Source: Crotalaria pallida
Lineage: Eukaryota > Streptophyta > Magnoliopsida > Fabales > Fabaceae
Length of the DNA stretch: 64,000 nt
Reading direction: 5' to 3'
Assembly: GCA_037953625.1 (NCBI GenBank)
Contig: CM075654.1
Span: 53,203,001 to 53,267,000 of the forward strand
Position 1 is the stretch's first letter; every line of letters begins with the position of its first letter. The position numbers and the translations under genes are program-made. The notes beneath the pieces are model-generated. The model ran no database searches and was not told the origin of the DNA. It saw only the letters and a program-made list of their open reading frames with translations. Below are positions 56,565 through 64,000 of the stretch, piece after piece.

Positions 56565-56594
56565 TACTCGAGTCTTTTCAGAAAGACTCGAGTC
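56565..56594. repeat. Palindrome pair in R1 U3
   Basis: TACTCGAGTC at 56565 and GACTCGAGTC at 56585, 20 bp apart, next to AGTTAGTGCGTTTGGTGAGT (minus), the same flank as the AACCGGTT pair in G1. Confidence 0.88.
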
Positions 56595-56869
56595 TTTCAG
56601 CTAAAATTTGAAAAATGAATATTTTTATTTCCTTTTCCTCCAAAATCTTTCTATTATTATTTTTAAGTCCTAAAACAAGGACAAATATGTAAAAACCTTA
56701 TTTTTCACATATTAAAAAACTATCTAGTCTTTTCTACATATTTGCTTTTGTCAAACACATGTATACTAAATAACTTTTTAATCAAAGATTAAAATATAAG
56801 TAACTGATTATAAATAAACTTTATAATAAAATTATCATTAATCAGAGATTAAAAATTTGGGGTGTTACA

Positions 56870-56881
56870 CTACTCCCCCAC
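56870..56881 (-). other. R1 polypurine tract
   Basis: GTGGGGGAGTAG on the minus strand next to the LTR start; same as in G1. Confidence 0.88.
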
Positions 56882-57408
56882 TTAAAAGGAATTTCGTCCC
56901 CGAAATTCATTCTTAAAATTCCACATTTTCATAACAAATTGTTTTGATGTTATTATTTTTCAAAACATAATTAGGGTGAACTCTCCCCCACTTAAAAGGA
57001 ATTTTCTTATGTACATATTTTCCTTTTAAACTCTCTGCCCCCAAAATGTCACATAAAATTTTTCAAATAAAACTTTCTCGGATAAACTTTTGCGTTTCCA
57101 ACACACATCAAAATCCTTCAAAAAGGTTTGCCTTATGCTTCCTTGAAATTATTTCACAATGAAACCCTTCTATTAAAACTTTTCTAAAACCCATGCCCCA
57201 TGTAAATATTGAAATATTTGCAACAAACCTTTCAAAGAAAATTTTCTCTGCTGCGCACTCAGATCACTCGAGCACGAGTAAGGAATTATCTGTATGACTT
57301 TATTCCTTAACAGTATAAATATTAGGGTGATCAGTCCTAACATTTAAACTATTAGCAATAAAATCATCCCTTTCAGATATAATCTTTCTCAAGAAAGACT
57401 ATACGATC
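56882..57408 (-). mobile_element. R1 internal 3' stub
   Basis: Reverse complement of G1 24120-24583, from CGAAATTCCTTTTAAGTG to the GATTATATCTGAAAGGGATG phrase. Ends abruptly at 57408 where G3 starts in the opposite orientation. Non-coding. Confidence 0.85.
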
Positions 57409-58008
57409 TAGTGCATGTTACCTATATTGAGTCCTAATTGTTTTCCCCAATTTCTTTGGCCAATTGCTATGTCAAATCTTCTGGTCTTTGGACCCTGTTG
57501 ATAGAAATCGTGACTGAGAGCAGAACTGTGGATTTCATGGAAATCTGTGTTGGAGCCTTTCTCTCTGCAATGTTTTGGATCAAGCACGAACCTAAGGTAA
57601 GGGGGAAGCTTACTATTTGCTAGAATGAGAATAAATTGTGGTAGAATATAGGATGAGTCACCAAGAGACTCAAAGGGCATAAGTTGAAATGGTTAAATGG
57701 CTTGGAGGCCAATTTGAGCTCAATTGTTGTTTTGAGCAATTTTAAATTGATGCATGCAAGCTATATAAATGCTGAATTCTGTGTTTGAGTGCTTGATTTA
57801 AGTTTTGTTGTGTTAAATTGTGTTTATGTGGATTTTCGTGCAATTTAATACAATAAACTTGATGCATGCAATATGAATTTGTTTCTGGGTGTAAACATGT
57901 TTATTTTAAGGCATATGAACTTGGTGTATACTGAAATTTGGTTAGATTTGAGAAAGGAAGAAAATGAGTTGTTAAAACTCTTGTTTTAATGGTCTGACTG
58001 CATAATCT

Positions 58009-58037
58009 AACCGGTTACACGATTTTCGTAACCGGTT
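58009..58037. repeat. AACCGGTT palindrome pair, G3
   Basis: AACCGGTT at 58009-58016 and 58030-58037, 21 bp apart. Both copies are intact although the surrounding text has diverged from G1. Confidence 0.88.
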
Positions 58038-58384
58038 ATACACTGCAGATTTTCAAAGAAAAATCAGCTTATAAATCAGTCCTGAAATCTTAATAGTTTT
58101 TACTCAAATCTAAGCCTTAATTTCAATACACAAGGTCTGAATATGGGTTGTGATAATGTCAATAAATTCAGATTGGAGAGATTACAATTTATGCCTTAAA
58201 TTGATGGAATAATTTCAAGAGAAATTATGCTCATTGGACAATGAAATGTGATTTAGACTTTTGAATGATATAAACATTGATTTTGAGGTATAAACATTGT
58301 TAAACTGGTTTATGGATTGGGTAGGGAATTTAAGAAAAAGGGTTTTCTGAATTACAATGGTAAACAGTTCGGGTTTGTAAATCT

Positions 58385-58413
58385 AACCGGTTAGGCTGGA
58401 ACTGTAACCGGTT
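58385..58413. repeat. AACCGGTT palindrome pair, G3
   Basis: AACCGGTT at 58385-58392 and 58406-58413, 21 bp apart, although the 12 bases between them differ from G1. Confidence 0.88.
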
Positions 58414-58694
58414 AGTACTGAATCTGAAAAATAAAAAGTTAAGTTTTTGAATACCATTGACTTTGTTTTACCCAATCTAAGTTTAATGACATGTTTTGGG
58501 ATATTTCAAAGGAGAATTTTGTGTCAAAGACTATACCTCAAATAAATCATTCAAAAGAGAAATTGAAATATTTCTAAATCACAGTAATTAATGGAAAGAC
58601 CAACCTTAGTAAATTATGCATGCAATACATGCATAGAGAAAGGTAATGAAATAGGTTGGCAAGGATAGTTTGTGATGTTCGGGTACTTGACCCT

Positions 58695-59358
58695 GTACTC
58701 TAGGAGTCCTAAACTAATGCAACCAACTTGATGACACATTCTGGGAATGTGGCCATTGTCTGGGACATGGTTTCTTGGACACGTTCTGGGAACGTGATGC
58801 ACACTCTGGGAGTGGTGCTTGATTTTATTCCAAGTATGGTTTGCGATACGTTCGGGGAACGTATGTTAGTGTTCTGGGAACACATTGGTATAATAATTGA
58901 ATTAAAGATAAAACCAACCTTGATGATTGTGCATTCATATAGAATGGAAGTTTGGTTGGTAGGAACGATTATCATATTCTGGGAATATGAGGAGGGTACT
59001 CCGGGAGTACCAAATTATAACCTACTTGATGACACATTATAGATATGTGGCCAGTGTCTGGGACCTGGTTTTATACGTTCTGGGAACGTATGTTGGTGTT
59101 CTGGGAACACTTTGATAAGCAACCCACTGGATGACACATTATAGATATGTGGCCAGTGTCCGGGACCTGGTTTTATACGTTCTGGGAACGTATGCGTTCT
59201 GGGAACGTGATGCACACTCTGGGAGTGATGCTTATTTATCCAAGTATGGTTTGCTACACGTTCTGGGAACGTGATGCACACTCTGGGAGTGAATGCTTAT
59301 CATCCAAGTATGGTTTGGCATTACGTTCTGGGAACGAATGTCAGTGTTCCAGGAACAC
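58695..59358 (+). repeat. CTGGG-loop hairpin cluster, G3
   Basis: Same series as in G1: ACATT/AATGT, ACGTT/AACGT, CACT/AGTG, ATACGTT/AACGTAT (loop CGGGG), GTGTT/AACAC, ATATT/AATAT, GGTACT/AGTACC (loop CCGGG) and a last GTGTT/AACAC with loop CCAGG. Changes compared with G1 fall mostly in loops and spacers. Confidence 0.87.
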
Positions 59359-60072
59359 AACGGTGTATTGGATGGACGTCCGAGATGGACTTTGTTAGAG
59401 GCCTCAGTTGTGGAAGGAAATCATGCATCATGCCACCTGCATTGAAAGAATTATTAAGATTAACCGGGTGTGCTCATATGATTATGCATCATGAATTGCT
59501 ACATGTTAACTTGTGGATGTTAGTTTTATTCTCATTTGAGTATGCGAATATGTATAGCTAACCCCCATGCCCTTATTAGGTGTTGATCGTGCATCTAGCT
59601 TGCACAAGAATCAGTAAGGGGAGATGTCCCTTAGGTGCTTGCAGAGTGTAGAAAATGTGGGTTGGAAACCCGTTGTGCAGATATCGAGGATCCGACGAGA
59701 AGGATGCTTGGACAAGGGACCAGTGACCAGCTCTATGACATTTCTATTTTTAATAGAATTTATATGATACATATTTTGGAAAAAGGTATCATAAAAGGAA
59801 TTCAGTCCTATCATAATATTTATTTGATAATAATGGACTTGTTACACTTGATACATTTTGGGAGGGTAATATGGTGATTTTACTATGTTTCCGCAAACTC
59901 TGATTTTGTTAGTCAAACTCATTACAAATCAAGTGTTTGTGAAAAAGAATTTTCAAGGGAAGGGAAAATTATTATTTTCAGATCTTTTTCCAACGATAAC
60001 AAGTCCAAGTTTTCATAAACTTCTTAATTTTCTTATAAAGTAAGATGATATACAAGGAGTGTTACACTTTTA

Positions 60073-60089
60073 TGGTATCAGAGCAATGG
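60073..60089 (+). other. G3 primer binding site
   Basis: TGGTATCAGAGCAATGG, identical to G1. Confidence 0.9.
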
Positions 60090-61010
60090 TCCTGACTCTT
60101 GGTCCTTGGGTGTGTGGTCCAATACGCTGGTCATCGATATCTGCAATGTTTCTTGGGAAGTATGTTTTCATATACTTCCAAACTAGAGCTAAGGTTATGG
60201 GAAATGGCTCTAGATAAGTAGTTTATTCTGCTATTAAGAAGTATGATAGTCGTATGCTTCTCTTTAGATATGTTGAAAACCCAAAACCAATGTGTTGGTT
60301 TATTCCGTTCTCATAGAACCAGTGATGAGGAAATTTTAAGGAGTGGTAGTTGAGTCCTCGACTCTGAGGAGGAGTGTTTACCCTCACTCGTGTTAAAGTT
60401 AATCAACTTTTTAGACTGAGTGTAGGGCAGTGATCTTCTTAAAGATCAACCTTGCTGAGTTTGTTAAACTCTAAAGCTATCCTTTCTTTTGTTCCTTTCG
60501 GATAAGGGTAGTGATCGAAGTTGCTCAATGTCTTACCCAATCTGTTATCTCAAGTGGAGACTCCTACAAATCTTCTTGTAGTCATTTCCATGGTACGTCT
60601 GGATCATTCTATTAGACTTTGTCTATGTACCTGTGTCATGATTACATTTGATCTTAAGTACGGTTTGGGAGCCGAGGGATCAAGTGATCATGATTAACGA
60701 TAGAACAACCCTGTATTGGGATTCCCAAGTTTCGAATCGGGAATCCAATAAACCCATATGTTGTTTCTGGGAAGCAATGTTAAAGGAGAAAGGGGGTTAA
60801 AGAAACCCTGGTTGTAGGAAATGATGTTAGGTTCACCCTTGAGCAAAGAGATAGAGTTTGGAATCAAGTCAATTCTTGAAGCTGATTCTATCTCTACTGC
60901 CTTTATAACATGGTACCATCGGGAATGGTCAAATGGGAGGAACACGTAGAAAAGTGCTAAGATTGATTGGCGGTTGGATTAACCCAAAACAGGATTCGGG
61001 ACAGGGATAC
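60090..61010 (+). other. G3 internal region, gag/protease position, no coding left
   Basis: Homologous to G1 20780-21785 with small indels. No gag or protease motif and no meaningful ORF. Confidence 0.6.
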
Positions 61011-61017
61011 ATTTAAG

Positions 61018-61527
61018 ACTGTATTTTTGATCTCGATACGGACATTATGAGTAGGAAATAATGCCGTTCGAATTGACTAATGCACTTGTTCTTTTATGGA
61101 CTATAAGAACGAGACCTTTAGATTATATTTGGATTCGTTTGTGGTTTCTTCTAAGAATCCAGAGGGACATGAAAAACATCGTGGGATTGTGTTGAGAATC
61201 CTGCAAGAGGAGTAGTAGTGTGTTAAGCTCGCCAAAGATGAGTTTTGTTTGAGCGAAGTTAAGTTTGCAGGGCATGTGATCTTTAAAGAAGAAATTGCGA
61301 TGGATCCAGCAACGGTAAGTTTAGTGTTGAAATGGGAACAGCCTAAGACTGTGACTGAGGAGAGAGGTTCCTTAGGGCTGGCTGGATATTATCGCCGGAT
61401 TATTGAGGGATTTTCTACGATCGCATGGCCTTTGGCCAAGTTGACTTGGAAAGATCAACTGATGGTATTGAATGATAGGATGTTGTTTAATTATGGTGGG
61501 GTGATGATGGATTATACCCCAACATAA
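61018..61527 (+). pseudogene. pol: G3 reverse transcriptase remnant, catalytic box deleted
   Basis: Shows the gypsy RT order R-Y-G-H-Y-E-stop, L-T-N-A, S-F-V-V-S-S-K-N-P-E-G-H-E-K-H, C-V-K-L-A-K-D-E-F, then an open 92-codon stretch with G-H-V-I-F-K-E-E-I-A-M-D-P and L-G-L-A-G-Y-Y-R-R-I-I-E-G-F-S. As in G1 the F-I-D-D segment is absent (junction at 61146/61147), and TAG codons stand at 61052-61054 and 61213-61215. The region after L-T-W-K-D is unrelated to RNase H. Confidence 0.88.
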
Positions 61528-61690
61528 TATGATTAGTCTAAGAGGAATTATGGAAAATGTGAGTAGATTATGATTTAAATCATTTCAGTGATGAATTCAG
61601 TTGGAATCAAGGTATTAGATTATGATCAAATCCTATTTTGAGTTGGATTGGACGATGTAAAGAAAATGGTTTTTAAAAGTCCTTTGGTTT
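61528..61690 (+). other. G3 internal region up to the LINE insertion
   Basis: Follows G1 22280-22455 closely, then breaks at CCTTTGGTTTT, where the LINE 3' end begins. The rest of G3, including its 3' LTR, is not in the window. Confidence 0.75.
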
Positions 61691-61900
61691 TTTTTAGGTA
61701 AACGAAAAAATTCATTAACCAACCAAACAAAATTGTACATCAATCAAAAGCAGAAAAATAAACGTTTAATATAAGGTACCCACCTACTATGTAGGGTTGC
61801 ACCAAAGAAAAAACAAGAGCTAAAACCCTGCTAACTAAAGAAGTATTTAAACTTAAGTACCCACCTACTATGTAGGGTTGCACCCAAGTTTAAATACCAA
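61691..61900 (-). other. LINE 3' UTR with a repeated hairpin motif
   Basis: On the minus strand this is the sequence after the ORF2 stop, ending in a short poly-A (T run at 61688-61695). A 28-bp direct repeat beginning GTACCCACCTACTATGTAGG is at 61776-61803 and 61857-61884, 81 bp apart. Each copy contains CCTAC-TAT-GTAGG, a perfect 5-bp stem. Confidence 0.8.
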
Positions 61901-64000
61901 TTACAGTTCTGCTAAAATTCTAGTAGCTATTACATTGTTGCAACATGAATTTAAACTAGGGAAAAACATACTAATTCTAATAACAAGATCCCTCTTCACC
62001 AAGTTGAAAACATGAAACGGTGCTCTAGACATGCCAGTAAAGATCCTGCGATTCCTCTCCATCCATATATGATATAGAGTGGCGGCCATGATAGCAATAA
62101 TGAATTGTCTCCTCTTCTTGCGCTTGAAACCAAAGGTGAGCCAATGCAACCAACTATTAAAATTATAACGCCACCCCTCAAGCCCAATCCAATTACAAAC
62201 AAGCTCCATAAGGTCTCTACTCCATGCACAGTCAAAGAACAAATGGTCTCTATCTTCATAATTATCATTGCATAGTACACAAGTTGGATCTGAATCATCA
62301 AATGCTGCCATGTTAGCTTTTGTTCTAAGCTTATTGATAGTAGCCAACCAGAAAATGAAACAGTGCTTTGGAATAGAAGCTGCATTCCAAACTGTTTTGA
62401 ACCAGATTATAGTGTCCTGGCTGCCCATCAAGCACTGATACCCTTTCTTTATTGTATACTCCATACCTGCCCATACGCCATTAGCATAAGAGGATCTGAA
62501 CCTGTCTCTGACCTTAATGATCTGCTTCCAATGCCAACTGTCTTGACTACCAGCCTGATAATCCCAGAAATCAATATCCCTGAGATACACTGTGCTGATC
62601 CATTTGACCCAGAGGTTATCCTTCTTCATAGCAATCTGCCACACCTGCTTACCTAAAGCTGCCTGGTTCCAAATAATTGTATTTTTGAATCCCAAACCAC
62701 CAGCTTTTTTAGGCCTGCAACAAAGATCCCAAGCAACAATAGATCTAGACCTGCCAATCTGGTTAGTTCCCTAAAGAAACATTCTACACTTTTGCTCAAT
62801 TTGATGCACAACAGATTTTGGGATAATGAAAACACTAGCCCAATAGACATGAAGCGAGAGGAGCACTGAATTAATCAAAAGAGTTTTACCTTGATAGGAA
62901 AGGTATCTAGATTTCCAGGAATTAATTCTCTTTGTTATATTCTCCACCAATACTTGACAAGTTTGAGGAGACCATTTCCTAGTAGATATAGGCAAGCCTA
63001 AATACCTAAAAGGAAAACTCCCTTTAGAAAATCCTGTAATATGCTGCAAATTATTCTGAATATCATCAGGGTTACCAGCCATGTAAATCTGCGATTTGGC
63101 ATTGTTGGCAACCAAACCAGAACTAGCAGAGAATTCATGTAAAGCATTCATAAGAACTCTCACACTAGATTCACTGCCATTACAAAACATCATAATATCA
63201 TCAGCAAATGCTAAATTAACAAGCCGTAAATTCCTGCATAAAGGATGAAATCTGAAGCCCCTGGAATTTGATGCAACCTGAAGTTTTCTAGTCAACATTT
63301 CCATAACCAAAACAAACAAAAGAGGAGACATAGGATCACCCTGTCTCAAACCCCTGTTACTTTTGATGCAACCAAAAGATCTACCATTCAGAACCAAGTT
63401 GAAAGAGACACTGGAGATGCAAGCCATAATCCAATCAACAAATTTCATAGGGAATTTCAAAGCAATAAGCGTATTTTTCACAAAAGACCAATCAAGCATA
63501 TCATACGCTTTTCTCAAGTCAATCTTCAACAAGCACCTAGGAGAAACATGCCTTCTACCATACAATCTAAGCAACTCTTGAGTAATGAGAATATTCTGGA
63601 TGATATTCCTACCACTCACAAAAGCTGTTTGATTGTCTTGAACCAAACCAGGCAAAACAGCTTGCATTCTATTTGATAAGATTTTAGCAATGCACTTATA
63701 AATAGAATTACAACAAGCTATGGGTCTAAAGTCAGATGCATAGTTAGGGCAATCAACCTTAGGAATTAACACTAGGGAAGTGTTATTTACCTCTTTCAAA
63801 AGCTGCCCATTACGAAAGAAATCTTTGATAGCCTCACAGATCTCAGGGCCAATGACATCCCAAGCAGATTTATAAAATTCAGCACCATACCCATCTGGAC
63901 CAGGAGACTTATTGCTACCCATACTCATGAAACCATCCCTTATCTCATCATCAGAAACAGGCTTAATCAGAGTAATTTGCTGATCAGGAGAGAGGACACG
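61901..64000 (-). pseudogene. L1-type LINE ORF2: reverse transcriptase and zf-RVT (partial)
   Basis: One frame runs from the window edge to a stop at 61901-61903, broken only by TAG at 62771-62773. RT motifs: N-K-S-P-G-P-D-G, F-R-P-I, K-I-D-L-R-K-A-Y-D (first Asp), G-L-R-Q-G-D-P-M-S-P-L and catalytic F-A-D-D (about 63206-63195). After the TAG come the G-G-L-G-F-K-N segment and a zf-RVT domain with C-V-L-C, D-H-L-F-F-D-C. There is no RNase H after it. The endonuclease part lies beyond the right edge. ORF2p would nick DNA and copy its own RNA; with a single stop this copy is young but inactive as read. Confidence 0.93.

Larger units (their letters stand above)
53970..56869 (-). mobile_element. 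R1 gypsy 3' LTR, main segment
   Basis: Minus-strand LTR starting TGTAACACCCC at 56869, directly after the polypurine tract, so it is a 3' LTR with a stub of internal sequence. Interrupted by R2 at 53969. Its donor-like site is CTAAG/GTATGG near 55731 (minus). Contains palindrome pairs (54974-55318, 56565-56594) and nested hairpins (54319-54600). Text around 55600-55720 is the reverse complement of G1 25520-25650. ORFs on the plus strand here are shadows. Confidence 0.9.
57409..60066 (+). mobile_element. G3 5' LTR, truncated at its 5' end
   Basis: Aligns with G1 25341-27989 from TCTAGTGCATGTT onward and ends GTGTTACA at 60066. About 745 bp of U3 and promoter are missing. Donor-like site at 57597, palindrome pairs at 58009/58030 and 58385/58406, hairpin cluster at 58695-59358, acceptor-like site ending at 59579. 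Older or more diverged than the G1 LTRs. Confidence 0.9.

Noticed and set aside
57438..57623. 61-codon ORF ending at the donor-like site in G3
   Set aside because: The part shared with G1 is only about 20 codons and the homologous R1 and R2 sequence does not keep the frame, so a leader peptide is not supported.
62363..63581. Plus-strand ORFs opposite the LINE
   Set aside because: Antisense to a clear RT/zf-RVT frame; no conserved motif.

Overview
The window looks like plant nuclear heterochromatin, probably from a large, retrotransposon-rich angiosperm genome. I find no host gene, tRNA, rRNA or CRISPR array. Almost all of the 64 kb can be assigned to nested LTR retrotransposons and one LINE, in both orientations. 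The plant assignment rests on the element types: a SIRE/Maximus-like Ty1/copia element, Ty3/gypsy chromovirus-like elements with very long LTRs (3.4 to 6.9 kb) and an initiator-tRNA-Met-type primer site, and an L1-clade LINE with a zf-RVT domain.

Layout. (1) 1-6878, minus: a copia element with an intact gag, a pol broken into three ORFs, a primer binding site and a 5' LTR; its 3' LTR lies off the left edge. (2) 6873-7316: a gypsy gag fragment between 11-bp direct repeats. (3) 7306-34627: an old minus-strand gypsy LTR (called L0 here), split by two solo LTRs. S1 (8751-15600, minus) has the target duplication CCAGC. S2 (15756-31451, plus) has ACTCT and is itself split by the gypsy element G1 (18061-27989). 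(4) 34628-45328: gypsy element G2, with gag, protease, RT, RNase H and a chromodomain-type tail, but no integrase core. (5) 45329-47031: a short copia remnant and a LINE RNase H scrap. (6) 47032-57408: a stack of mostly minus-strand gypsy LTRs (Q1, P1, R3, R1, R2). R2 is a complete solo LTR with target duplication CGTTC. (7) 57409-61690: element G3, a sister of G1, joined head-on to R1. (8) 61691-64000: an L1-type LINE inserted into G3.

What stands out is the LTRs. (a) They carry pairs of 10-bp palindromes (CACTCGAGTG, TACTCGAGTA, TAACCGGTTA, TGGTGCACCA) whose copies are spaced 20 or 21 bp apart, in both copia and gypsy elements; homologous LTR positions use different palindromes. (b) They carry clusters of short hairpins in which the loop is constant (CTGGG in one group, TCGGAG-like in another) while the two arms vary together. 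(c) In one LTR group, a splice-donor-like and an acceptor-like site bracket this structured region, and two LTRs (R2 and R3) carry, right after the acceptor position, a roughly 156-residue ORF that I do not recognise. Its codon differences are mostly synonymous. (d) G1 and G3 share the same 24-nt in-frame loss of the RT catalytic box and two or three stop codons, yet the two LTRs of G1 are nearly identical. This suggests a lineage that amplified after losing its own RT. These four observations are the best candidates for undescribed biology; the rest is ordinary nested-transposon decay.
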